Positions 25,713 through 33,808 of a stretch of DNA of 58,783 nucleotides are shown one piece after another (the first letter of the stretch is position 1; each line of letters starts with the position of its first letter). The stretch is taken from the NCBI GenBank assembly GCA_027486585.1, contig JAIXOU010000074.1, positions 1 through 58,783 of the forward strand, read 5' to 3'. The translations under genes were made by a program, and so were the position numbers. Source of the stretch: Verrucomicrobiaceae bacterium (GTDB lineage: Bacteria > Verrucomicrobiota > Verrucomicrobiia > Verrucomicrobiales > Verrucomicrobiaceae). The notes beneath the pieces are model-generated. The model made no database searches. It worked only from the letters and a program-made list of their open reading frames with translations, and was not told the DNA's origin.

Positions 25713-27736
25713 AGCTCTTCCTCACCTTCCTCGTCTCCGCGAATGCGCTCGCCGCAGACATCAGCCATCTGGAGACGCTGAAGCTTAGCTCCGGCCCTGC
25801 CAGCATCTCAGTCCGCTTCACCGCGCCGGGCAAAGGCTGGACGGGCACGCTGCTCTCACGGCGTGCAGCGCCGGGCGAGCCTTCGCTCACGGTCACCGCC
25901 TTCAAGCACGAGCCTTTTGGCAATCGTTTCCTCGGTGTGGCGATGGATGGCACTGCGGATGGGCCGAATCAGGTGGCGGCGAAGACGGTGCGGGATGACA
26001 TCATCGGCGGCCATCTCGTTGGCGCTTTCACGGAGATGGATGCGGCGCTTGATAGCGGCCCACACGAACTCGTTTTCCGTAGCGATGGCAAAACAGCGGA
26101 GCTTTTCATCGACGGCATTCGACGTGAGTCTCGCAGCGCGGAAAGGCTCACCGCACGCACTTATTTGAAGCTCTATCCTCATGCGAAGCTCGGTTGGAAG
26201 CTCGGCAGCGATCCTGATGGCGGCGATGTTTTCTCGGGAACCATCGAAAAGGCCGAGGTGCAGCCGCAATGGCTCAGCGATGCCGAAATCGGCGTGAAAG
26301 GCACCGCGCCGGAAAACACGGAAAATGCCAAAATCATCGCCGCCGGGCTGTTTCCAGCCTCGATGAGCGATTCGCAGCGCATGAGCGCCATCGACGACGC
26401 GATGCCACGCTGGCTGGCGGACACGATGAAGCGCGACAAATGGTTTCCGCGCTTCCATCTCGCCATTCCGGCCGGGATGATGTTTGACACGCGCTGCGCC
26501 ATTCATGGAGGTCGGTTTCATGTCTTCCCCACCTGGCGGGCAAATTTGAACCTCACTCGCGGCACCTTCGGCAGCTTCCGCATGATGCACGCCAGCAGCG
26601 CGGACCTCGTACATTGGCGCATCGAGCCGTTTCCGATCCGCCTGGAGAATGCCGATGTGTGCAACGGCAGCCCCACCACGCTCGATGGCACGCCGAACTT
26701 CTTTTTCCTCCGCTACGGCACCAATGGCGCACCGAACCGCGCCACGCCAAGCGATGCCACTTTGACGAAATGGAGCCTCGCCGAACCACCGCCGACCATC
26801 ACGAAAGAAGGCGAAGGCTACGCAGGTCGGCTCGATAGCGTGGTCTTCACTCACGGCGGCAAAACCTACCTCACCGGCACACGTCGCAACGCCAACAAAC
26901 CCAGCATGGCGATGCCGCTCTACCGCAGCGACGACCTCACGAGCTGGACCTATCTCGGCGACTTTCTGCAAACCGATACCGGCAAGAACTTCAACGAATG
27001 CCCGCAAATCTTTACGCTCGGCGACAAGATGGTCGTGGCCGCGTTTTATCCGCTCAAAGGCCGCTTCGACAACAACCTCGTCGGTCGCTTTGAAAACGAA
27101 CGCTTCATCCCCGAAACCAGCGGCCGTTGGGACTATGGTGGCCACGGTCATGTGCGCAGCTTCGATGCGGATACCGCCCCCGATGGCCGCGTCATCGGCT
27201 GGAGCACCATCAGCGTCTATGGCGAGCACGACGCCCTCGAAACGGCCCGTATCGGTTGGAAAGGCATGCACAGCCTGCCAAAAGAAGTCACGCTGCGCCC
27301 CGATGGCACGCTCGCTCTCGCACCCGCCCAAGAAATCGAGCAACTGCGCGGCGAGATGAGCGCCAACTCGCTTCCGAAAGACCACGACGGCACCTTTGAA
27401 CTCGCCTTCACGCTCGAAAAGCCCGCCCGCCTCGCCCTCACCAGTCCCGACGGCCAGATCGGCCTCACCTTCGATCCCCGCAGTCGCACCCTCACCGCCG
27501 ATGCGACGAAATCCCCGAAGCTCGGCTCCGACACCGGCCACCTCTTTCGCACCGACGCCATCCCCGGCGAAGGCGTGGTGTCTTGCCGCGTCTTCTTCGA
27601 CCGCAGCGTGCTCGAAATCTATGTCGGCGGCATGGTGATGACCTTGCGTCACTACCCCGCTGATCCTGCGAGCCTGCAATTCACCCAGCGAGGCCTTTCC
27701 AGCTTCACCGCCTGGAAAATGAATCCCATTTGGTGA
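25709..27736 (+). CDS. GH32-like secreted protein, tandem paralogue
   Basis: The protein has 675 residues. The ATG at 25709 overlaps the preceding TGA by the ATGA arrangement, so translation is probably coupled; an upstream in-frame start at 25670 would place residues before the signal peptide (MKLFLTFLVSANALA). An N-terminal LamG-like part is followed by the propeller (RFHLAIPAGMMFDTRCAI, with Asp at the position of the GH32 nucleophile; GRLDSVVF; NECPQIF) and a C-terminal sandwich (DRSVLEIYVGG). It is related to the previous gene but keeps an aspartate in the first motif. Confidence 0.82.
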   Translation: MKLFLTFLVSANALAADISHLETLKLSSGPASISVRFTAPGKGWTGTLLSRRAAPGEPSLTVTAFKHEPFGNRFLGVAMDGTADGPNQVAAKTVRDDIIGGHLVGAFTEMDAALDSGPHELVFRSDGKTAELFIDGIRRESRSAERLTARTYLKLYPHAKLGWKLGSDPDGGDVFSGTIEKAEVQPQWLSDAEIGVKGTAPENTENAKIIAAGLFPASMSDSQRMSAIDDAMPRWLADTMKRDKWFPRFHLAIPAGMMFDTRCAIHGGRFHVFPTWRANLNLTRGTFGSFRMMHASSADLVHWRIEPFPIRLENADVCNGSPTTLDGTPNFFFLRYGTNGAPNRATPSDATLTKWSLAEPPPTITKEGEGYAGRLDSVVFTHGGKTYLTGTRRNANKPSMAMPLYRSDDLTSWTYLGDFLQTDTGKNFNECPQIFTLGDKMVVAAFYPLKGRFDNNLVGRFENERFIPETSGRWDYGGHGHVRSFDADTAPDGRVIGWSTISVYGEHDALETARIGWKGMHSLPKEVTLRPDGTLALAPAQEIEQLRGEMSANSLPKDHDGTFELAFTLEKPARLALTSPDGQIGLTFDPRSRTLTADATKSPKLGSDTGHLFRTDAIPGEGVVSCRVFFDRSVLEIYVGGMVMTLRHYPADPASLQFTQRGLSSFTAWKMNPIW

Positions 27737-27770
27737 GATCTCAGCCGATTGATGATTGCTAGAAGATCCA

Positions 27771-27816
27771 TGGGCAAGAATGTTTCCAATCCGACGCCTC
27801 CTCATTTTCCTGCCTA
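27771..27816. repeat. Degenerate family A element, copy 4
   Basis: GGGCAAGAATGTTTCC is followed by a pyrimidine-rich CATTTTCCTGCC. The pairing is weaker than in the other copies, but the position (spacer, just before a start codon) is the same. Confidence 0.35.
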
Positions 27817-27820
27817 ACTA

Positions 27821-29395
27821 ATGAAACTCATACATTTCCTTCTCCTCACTAGTTCGCTCCACGCCGCTGACTCCACCACGCCTGGCGAAATCACCACACC
27901 GTTTCCGACAATCACCAATCTCGCCGTCGAATGGCAGATTGAGGGCGATGACGATCTTGATGCGATTTGTGAGATGAAGTTTCGCCAAGTCGGAACAGCC
28001 GAGTGGCGCAATGGCATGCCGCTGCGGCGTGTGCCAGCGGGTTCTAGTCAGAAGACCTCGCAGCCCTTTGCCTGGTCGAATCGTCTCAGAGGCAGCGTCT
28101 TCGATCTCGCACCTGGAACGGACTACGAGATCGCATTGAAGCTCCAGGATCCCGATGGCGGCGATGTGACAAAAATTGTGAAAGCATCGACACGACCAGA
28201 GCCGATTGCCAAAGCCGACGCGGTAATCAAAAACGGCACGAAAGCCGATCTGAAAACCGTACAGCCCGGTGAAGTGCTTTTGCTGGCCGATGGTGATTAC
28301 GGTGCGGCGGTCTTCAGCCGCGATGGAGAGCCGGGAAAACCCATCGTGTATCGTAGTAAGAGCGGGAAGGCCGTTTTCAGCGAGATCAGTCTCACTGGTC
28401 GCAAGTGGGTGTATCTGGAAGGCCTCACGGTCAATGGCCCCGTGCGCATGAACGACACGGAACACTGCGTGGTGCGGCGCTGCATCATCAATGCGCAGTT
28501 CGGCATCAAGGCCTACAAGGCGGGCATGATGAATGCCTGCATTGAGGACAACGTCATCATGGGTATTCGCAAATGGGACTCCTCCATCATGGGCGCGGAT
28601 GGCGATAACGAGGGCGAAGGAATCCAGTTCACCGGCAGCGGCAACGTGATCCGCCACAACCGCGTCCGCGGCTTCCGCGACTGCATCAGCCACATGGAAG
28701 ACGACGGCGCTGCGCAGCAAATGTGTAACGACATCCTCAACAACGACATCAGCGCCGGTCTTGATGATGGCATTGAGGCTGACTTTGCCCTTAGCAACTG
28801 CCGCATCATGCGCAATCGAATCACGAACTGCTTTGTCGGCATCAGTTCGCAGCCCGGACTCGGTGGTCCCAACTACTTCATGCGCAATGTCATGTTTAAC
28901 CTCACTTACAGTGCTTTTAAGTTGCACCGCTACAGCGTGGGTGATGTCATCTTGCGCAATACCGTCATCAAAGCAGGGGACGGCTTTGGCAACTACTCCA
29001 GTGAGCCGTTTGATCACGCGTTGATTGAATACAACCTCTTCATTGGCGGAAAAACGACCGAAGGTCTTAAGTTCGGCGGTTATAGCCCTGGGCGCGGCCG
29101 CGGTGTCGATGTGCAGAATTTCGGCGAGCATTGCGTCATCGACTTCAATGCTTACGCTAGCCACGGCGGGCCCTTCGAAGGCAAAATCCGCTCGTGGACT
29201 TTCACCAAGCTTCCCGGCACGGAGTATGAGCCTCATGGCATGCAGGTGAGCCTTGATGTGTTGGCGTCTCCGACTTTCCCGGATCATCCAGCGCAGGTTT
29301 ATGACCCGGCAGACTTTCGATTGAAGACCGGAGCACCTGATGTGGGCGCTTATTCTCAGGGTGAAGCTGTGCCTGTTTATGGGCCACGTGAATGA
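27821..29395 (+). CDS. Secreted beta-helix polysaccharide lyase-like protein with FnIII-like N-terminus
   Basis: The protein has 524 residues with a short signal peptide (MKLIHFLLLTSSLHA). Residues 20-125 resemble a fibronectin-III-like domain (FDLAPGTDYEIALKLQDPDGG). From about 135 the entry motif DLKTVQPGEVLLLADGDYG and repeated coils (GNVIRHNRVRGFRDCISH, NDILNNDISAGLDDGIE, CRIMRNRITNCF) define a right-handed parallel beta-helix close to PL6/chondroitinase-B-like proteins. The substrate is not determinable. It ends the secreted-enzyme run. Confidence 0.85.
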   Translation: MKLIHFLLLTSSLHAADSTTPGEITTPFPTITNLAVEWQIEGDDDLDAICEMKFRQVGTAEWRNGMPLRRVPAGSSQKTSQPFAWSNRLRGSVFDLAPGTDYEIALKLQDPDGGDVTKIVKASTRPEPIAKADAVIKNGTKADLKTVQPGEVLLLADGDYGAAVFSRDGEPGKPIVYRSKSGKAVFSEISLTGRKWVYLEGLTVNGPVRMNDTEHCVVRRCIINAQFGIKAYKAGMMNACIEDNVIMGIRKWDSSIMGADGDNEGEGIQFTGSGNVIRHNRVRGFRDCISHMEDDGAAQQMCNDILNNDISAGLDDGIEADFALSNCRIMRNRITNCFVGISSQPGLGGPNYFMRNVMFNLTYSAFKLHRYSVGDVILRNTVIKAGDGFGNYSSEPFDHALIEYNLFIGGKTTEGLKFGGYSPGRGRGVDVQNFGEHCVIDFNAYASHGGPFEGKIRSWTFTKLPGTEYEPHGMQVSLDVLASPTFPDHPAQVYDPADFRLKTGAPDVGAYSQGEAVPVYGPRE

Positions 29396-29414
29396 ATTCA
29401 CGCTTTCATCAAAG

Positions 29415-29450
29415 CGAACGATGAGTGACAAAACATGAATTGGAGAGAAG
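29415..29450 (+). promoter_or_regulatory. Putative LysR operator, copy 2 of the 36-bp direct repeat
   Basis: This copy matches 2159-2194 at 34 of 36 positions in the same orientation. It ends 28 bp before the sbtA start codon, a typical place for a LysR-type activator site. It cannot be coding conservation, because the other copy is intergenic. Confidence 0.65.
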
Positions 29451-29478
29451 GGAAGCCGTGGTCGAAGCAAGAGGCCTC

Positions 29479-30459
29479 ATGGACTTCCTCACTGCGATTC
29501 AATCAAATCTTCTCAGCCCCGCCGTTTTATTCTTCGTCCTCGGAGTGTTTGCGGCGGTTTCTAAAAGCGATCTCAAATTCCCCGAAGCGCTCTATTCCAC
29601 GCTGACGATCTATTTGCTCACCGCCATTGGCTTCAAAGGCGGCGTCGCGATCAATGAAGCTGGAATCGGGGCCGTCTGGCTGCCAGCCCTAGCAGCCATG
29701 ACTTTGGGCGGACTGATCCCGCTCTGGACCTACCCTGCGCTACGGAAGCTGGGTAAGTTCAGCATCGCCGATGCTGGAGCTGTCGCCGCACATTACGGGA
29801 GTGTGAGTGCGGTCACCTTCATCGCGGCGACGAATTTTCTAAAGAGCATCAATGAGCCTTATGAGAGCTACGCTTCAGCCTTCCTCGCTGTCATGGAGTC
29901 TCCCGCGATCATCGTCGGAGTCATGCTGGGCAAAGGAGCGCTCGGTGGTAAGTTTTCCCTGTCAGATCAGGGCGTGCGCCATGCGCTGCGGGATGCCGTG
30001 CTGGGCAAAGGCGTGCTGCTCCTGATAGGCGCCATGATCATCGGAGCACTCTGTGGTAAGCGGGGCATGACCTCGGTGGAGGGCTTCTTCGTCACTCCCT
30101 TCCAGGGAGTGCTTGCGCTCTTCCTTCTTGAAATGGGCATGGTCGCTGGGCGTAGGCTCGGTGACTTAAAGAAGGTCGGGTTCTTTCTGCTCCTATTCGG
30201 TATCACGGCCCCCGTGATCCACGGTTGTGCGGGCGTGCTGCTCGGCACCTGGGTGGGGCTGAGCGCGGGTGGTGCCACGCTGCTAGGCGTGCTCGCTGGA
30301 AGCGCGAGCTACATCGCCGCGCCTGCTGCGGTGAGGCTCTCCCTCCCAGAGGCGAATCCGACCTACTCACTCACTGCCGCACTCGCCATCACTTTTCCCT
30401 TCAACATCACCGTCGGTATCCCCCTGTTCTTTGAACTCGCTAAACATCTCCACGCCTAA
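29479..30459 (+). CDS. sbtA: Sodium-dependent bicarbonate permease SbtA
   Basis: The protein has 326 residues from the ATG at 29479 (MDFLTAIQSNLLSP). A GTG at 29425 would extend the frame into the conserved upstream repeat and is not credible as a start. The protein is all transmembrane with SbtA signatures (AVLFFVLGVFAA, GFKGGVAINEAG, AHYGSVSAVTF, AVMESPAIIVGV). SbtA imports HCO3- with Na+ at the inner membrane. It is followed by a PII-like gene 6 bp after its stop and by a carbonic anhydrase. Regulation by the NhaR-type LysR protein through the 36-bp element is inferred. Confidence 0.94.
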   Translation: MDFLTAIQSNLLSPAVLFFVLGVFAAVSKSDLKFPEALYSTLTIYLLTAIGFKGGVAINEAGIGAVWLPALAAMTLGGLIPLWTYPALRKLGKFSIADAGAVAAHYGSVSAVTFIAATNFLKSINEPYESYASAFLAVMESPAIIVGVMLGKGALGGKFSLSDQGVRHALRDAVLGKGVLLLIGAMIIGALCGKRGMTSVEGFFVTPFQGVLALFLLEMGMVAGRRLGDLKKVGFFLLLFGITAPVIHGCAGVLLGTWVGLSAGGATLLGVLAGSASYIAAPAAVRLSLPEANPTYSLTAALAITFPFNITVGIPLFFELAKHLHA

Positions 30460-30465
30460 TCCACT

Positions 30466-30768
30466 ATGAATCTACATCCCATGAAACTCGTCACCATCGT
30501 TTGTGAGGCCATCCTCGAAGAACGTGTGGTAGAACTTCTCCGTGAATCTGGAGCCCACGGTTACACCGCTTTCCCTGTCCGGGGCAGTGGCAATCAAGGT
30601 GAACGCAATGCTGACATGGCCGAGACAGGCAATGTGCAGATTCAAGTCATCGTCAAAAACTCTGTTTCGGAGACACTGATGATGCGGCTCCAAAGTGAGC
30701 TTTTCAAAGCTTATGCCATGGTCGCTTATGAAAGTGATGTGCGGGTCTTGAGACCAGAGAAATTCTAA
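30466..30768 (+). CDS. sbtB: PII-like regulator SbtB
   Basis: The protein has 100 residues (95 if started at the ATG at 30481, which begins the conserved MKLVTIVCEA). The PII-like ferredoxin fold is evident: first strand and helix (KLVTIVCEAILEERVVELLRESG), the T-loop region with GNQGERNAD, and a last strand and helix (LMMRLQSELF). SbtB binds adenine nucleotides and gates SbtA. The end (VLRPEKF) lacks the C-terminal Cys-containing R-loop of cyanobacterial SbtB, so redox control of that kind is not expected. Confidence 0.87.
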   Translation: MNLHPMKLVTIVCEAILEERVVELLRESGAHGYTAFPVRGSGNQGERNADMAETGNVQIQVIVKNSVSETLMMRLQSELFKAYAMVAYESDVRVLRPEKF

Positions 30769-30795
30769 AATGGTGAACTCCAATCAAACCAAAAA

Positions 30796-31509
30796 ATGAA
30801 ACTATCGACACTTCTACCGATCTCTCTTCTTGCAATAACGGCCATTATCATTGCCCGTAATCCAAATGAAGAGCCAATTTTAGACAGTCACGTTACCACG
30901 GCTGAGGAGCAAGCCAACCTGACGCCTGACGAAGTCTTGAAACAGTTTAAAGAGGGCAATCAAAGGTTCCAAAGCGGAACGGAAACGCGTCGTAATCACA
31001 GTGAGCAGGTGCGCAAGTCTGCGCCTGGGCAGTATCCGAAGGCGATGGTGCTGAGCTGTCTCGACAGCCGAGTGCCAGTGGAAGACGTCTTCGATCAGGG
31101 GATCGGGGATGTCTTTGTTGGCCGTGTGGCGGGGAACTTCGTGAATGAAGATTTGCTCGGTAGCATGGAGTTTGCCTGCAAGGTCGCCGGTGCCAAATTG
31201 ATCCTCGTCATGGGCCATCAGCATTGCGGTGCGATCAAAGGTGCGATTGATGACGTGAAGCTTGGCAACATCACCGCCATGCTTGCCAACATCAAACCTG
31301 CGGTCGCAGCGAGTCAGGATTTCCAGGGGGATAAAAAATCATCGAACACAGAATTTGTGAAGCGAGTGGCCATCAACAATGTGAAAAACACACTCGGTCA
31401 AATCCGTGAGAGGAGCCCAATCCTGAAAGAGATGGAAGAGAAGGGTCAGATCAAGATTGTTGGGGCCTTCTATCGTCTCACGGACGGTACCCTTGAGTTT
31501 GTTCAGTGA
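30796..31509 (+). CDS. Beta-class carbonic anhydrase, probably exported
   Basis: The protein has 237 residues. Zinc ligands of the beta class are visible: Cys and the Asp/Arg pair in CLDSRVP, then His and Cys in GHQHCGA. The N-terminus (MKLSTLLPISLLAITAIIIA) is a signal peptide or membrane anchor, placing the enzyme outside the cytoplasm. There it would convert CO2 to HCO3- next to the SbtA permease. It follows sbtB by 27 bp, so a three-gene operon is likely. Its length and domain are complete. Confidence 0.92.
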   Translation: MKLSTLLPISLLAITAIIIARNPNEEPILDSHVTTAEEQANLTPDEVLKQFKEGNQRFQSGTETRRNHSEQVRKSAPGQYPKAMVLSCLDSRVPVEDVFDQGIGDVFVGRVAGNFVNEDLLGSMEFACKVAGAKLILVMGHQHCGAIKGAIDDVKLGNITAMLANIKPAVAASQDFQGDKKSSNTEFVKRVAINNVKNTLGQIRERSPILKEMEEKGQIKIVGAFYRLTDGTLEFVQ

Positions 31510-31683
31510 GCCAGTCCGATTTCCATTCATTGACTTGAATGATCAAAAGAGAGGTATTCTTGCAGATCAATCCATTTAACATGAACGATGGTCACATCGG
31601 CGGAATCTGTTTTTGACTGAAAAAACAGGCTGTTACCTCCAAAGTAAGCAAGACACTAGACACCTCATGCCTCATTTTGCAGA

Positions 31684-32580
31684 ATGAACCAATTTACATG
31701 GTCCGGCGTCTTCCCGGCGGTCCTCACTCAGTTGCATCAAGATCAGTCGCTCGACCTAACCGCCAGTGCCAAACATTGGCAGGCGCAGATCGACGTCGGC
31801 GTCTCCGGTTTGATCGTCTGTGGTTCCTTGGGTGAAAATCAGTGCCTCCAACCAGATGAGAAACGCGCTGTGGTGAAGCATGCCGTTGAAGTTGCTGCGG
31901 GTCGCATACCCGTGGTCACAGGCGTCGCCGAGATGAGCACCCAGGCCGCCATTTCCTACATGCAGGATTGCGAAAAGCTCGGTGCGTCCGGTTTCATGAT
32001 CATGCCGCCCATGGTTTATAAGAGTGATCCACGTGAGACGCAGCATTGGTTCCGCACTTTGGCCAAAGCCACACCACTGTCCTGGATGCTCTATAACAAT
32101 CCCGTCGGCTACTACACCGATGTCACGCCGGAGATGTTCGTCGAGCTTGCTGACATTCCGAACCTGCACGCCATCAAAGAAAGCAGTTCCAATACCCGCC
32201 GTATCACTGAGCTGCGCAATCAAACTGGTGACCGCTACCGCATCTTCACCGGCGTGGATGATCTCTTCCTCGAATCCGCCATCCTTGGCATCGACGGCTG
32301 GGTGTGCGGCAGTGGCATCGCTTTCCCGAAGGAGAATCAGCAGCTCTGGGACCTTGCCCAGGCAGGCCGCTGGGACGAATGCCGCGCCCTCTATCGCTGG
32401 AGCCAGCCGCTCATGAAGCTCGACACGCACCTCCACTTTGTGCAATACATCAAGCTTCTCTGCCAAGAAACCGGTCAGGGCAAAGAGTGGGTTCGTGAGC
32501 CACGCTTGCCTCTAGCAGGTGCTGAACGCGAGCAAGTGCTCAAAATCATCCGCGACGCGCTGGCAAAACGACCATTGTAA
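31684..32580 (+). CDS. DapA-family aldolase/deaminase, probably pyrroline-4-hydroxy-2-carboxylate deaminase
   Basis: The protein has 298 residues and is a DHDPS-like TIM barrel with the Schiff-base lysine in LHAIKESSSNT, the YNNP tyrosine motif and GSLGENQCL near the active site. True DapA is possible. The nearby hydroxyproline epimerase (38422) and D-amino-acid oxidase (42507) make the HypD-type deaminase, which produces alpha-ketoglutarate semialdehyde, more likely. This is a context inference. There is a 174-bp gap after the carbonic anhydrase gene, so it is probably a separate unit. The start ATG is at 31684. Confidence 0.85.
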   Translation: MNQFTWSGVFPAVLTQLHQDQSLDLTASAKHWQAQIDVGVSGLIVCGSLGENQCLQPDEKRAVVKHAVEVAAGRIPVVTGVAEMSTQAAISYMQDCEKLGASGFMIMPPMVYKSDPRETQHWFRTLAKATPLSWMLYNNPVGYYTDVTPEMFVELADIPNLHAIKESSSNTRRITELRNQTGDRYRIFTGVDDLFLESAILGIDGWVCGSGIAFPKENQQLWDLAQAGRWDECRALYRWSQPLMKLDTHLHFVQYIKLLCQETGQGKEWVREPRLPLAGAEREQVLKIIRDALAKRPL

Positions 32581-32630
32581 TAAGCGCTTTGAGTATTGCA
32601 GCGGAAGCGGCTACCCATTAGATAGTAGCT

Positions 32631-33440
32631 ATGGTGCGCCCACGCAAAAAATACACTGTTCACGATCTCCGTAAGCTCAAAGGCAAACGCTGTCTCACGC
32701 ACATCCATGTGAAGTCGCCGCAAGAGGCGATTGCAGCGGAGGCGGCGGGTATCGATCTCATGAGTTGCAGCTTTGACTCGCCAGAAGCCCAGGCGCGGTT
32801 GCCACTACTCGTCGCAGCAGTGCCCACCGCCTTTCTTTCAGGCTCCACACCACATGGCATGGCCACCCAGGAGGAAGCTGTACGCACCGGCTTCCGCGCT
32901 CTGGAAATGGGGGCGAGCTCCGTGTATTGCTCCGGCAGTCCCTTTCTCATTGAGGCGATGGCCCGTGAAGGCATCCCCGTGGTCGGCCACATCGGCATGG
33001 TGCCGCGTCACGTCACCTGGACCGGTTACCGCAGCATCGGCAAGACCGTCGATGAAGCCAAGGCGCTCTATGGCAAAATGAAGGACCTGGAAAACGCCGG
33101 CGCATACGCGGCAGAGATCGAAATCGTGCCGCACAATCTCGCGACCTGGCTTTGCAAGCAAACGAGCATGCTCCTCATGTCACTCGGTTCGGGCAGCGGC
33201 TGTGATACACAGTTCCTTTTCTCCTGCGACATCCTCGGTGATTACGACGAGCGCATCCCGCGCCACGCCAAGTCTTATCGCAACTTCGCGGAAGAAAACC
33301 GGCGCCTGCAAAACGAACGCATCGCCGCGTTCAGCGAGTACGCCGCCGATGTCAAAGAAGGTCGCTTTCCCGAGCGCAGCCACCTCACCGAAATGGAACC
33401 CCGTCTCTTGGAAGAAGTTGAGCGCTCCATCTTGGTCTAA
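32631..33440 (+). CDS. PanB-like (ketopantoate hydroxymethyltransferase superfamily) protein
   Basis: The protein has 269 residues. The PEP-mutase/PanB barrel pattern is visible: residues 8-20 RKLKGKRCLTHIHV, then GIDLMSCSFDSPE, GASSVYCSGSPFLIEAMAREGIPVVGHIGMVPRH (split by the ORF continuing) and a SGSGCDTQFLFSCDILG end box. PanB adds hydroxymethyl to ketoisovalerate in pantothenate synthesis. No panC or other pantothenate gene is nearby, and the catalytic motifs diverge, so a different aldol reaction, perhaps linked to hydroxyproline breakdown, is equally possible. Confidence 0.68.
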   Translation: MVRPRKKYTVHDLRKLKGKRCLTHIHVKSPQEAIAAEAAGIDLMSCSFDSPEAQARLPLLVAAVPTAFLSGSTPHGMATQEEAVRTGFRALEMGASSVYCSGSPFLIEAMAREGIPVVGHIGMVPRHVTWTGYRSIGKTVDEAKALYGKMKDLENAGAYAAEIEIVPHNLATWLCKQTSMLLMSLGSGSGCDTQFLFSCDILGDYDERIPRHAKSYRNFAEENRRLQNERIAAFSEYAADVKEGRFPERSHLTEMEPRLLEEVERSILV

Positions 33441-33486
33441 TCAGCTGTGACTCGACTTTTTCTCAAAGTCTGCCACTTTTCTATCC

Positions 33487-33798
33487 ATGTCTGCCATCAC
33501 TGCTGCTGAGCTAGCTGAACTCCCGCGCCTCACGCGTGAGCAGATCGCCGCGCCCACGGTGGAGCTCGGGCAGCGCATCCGTGAGCTGTATCTGGCCCGT
33601 CCGGCGAATTACGACTACCATAAGGCCTTCCTTGTAGCCCGCATCCTCAGCAGCGAAAGACTGCGCAGCCGGGCCAAATGGTGCCATTTTGCTCAGGAGC
33701 TCATTCAGGATCCAGGTGTAAGCAATCGCCTTGTCGATCAGGCCATGCGCCTGATCGGGTTGGAAAAAAAAGCCGGTATGAGATTGCGCTGGCAGTGA
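33487..33798 (+). CDS. Small helical protein upstream of a nucleotidyltransferase
   Basis: The protein has 103 residues, is mostly helical and basic, with no family I recognise (LTREQIAAPTVELGQRIREL; HKAFLVARILSSERLRSRAKW). It starts at the ATG at 33487 and ends 10 bp before the nucleotidyltransferase gene, so the two are co-transcribed. The arrangement resembles two-gene toxin-antitoxin loci, but nothing in the protein proves that role. Confidence 0.6.
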   Translation: MSAITAAELAELPRLTREQIAAPTVELGQRIRELYLARPANYDYHKAFLVARILSSERLRSRAKWCHFAQELIQDPGVSNRLVDQAMRLIGLEKKAGMRLRWQ

Positions 33799-33808
33799 AC
33801 CTTTCGCC

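Noticed and set aside
25856..27805. 649-codon minus-strand frame antisense to the second GH32-like gene
   Set aside because: There is no recognisable domain, composition is rich in Ala/Glu/Arg as expected for an antisense shadow, and the plus strand carries clear GH32-type motifs.
27818..29470. 550-codon minus-strand frame antisense to the beta-helix gene
   Set aside because: It mirrors the plus-strand beta-helix gene and overlaps the conserved 36-bp element; no start context or motif supports it.
29425..29478. GTG start of sbtA at 29425
   Set aside because: It would place the conserved regulatory repeat inside the gene and add 18 residues absent from the SbtA family; the ATG at 29479 begins the first membrane helix.
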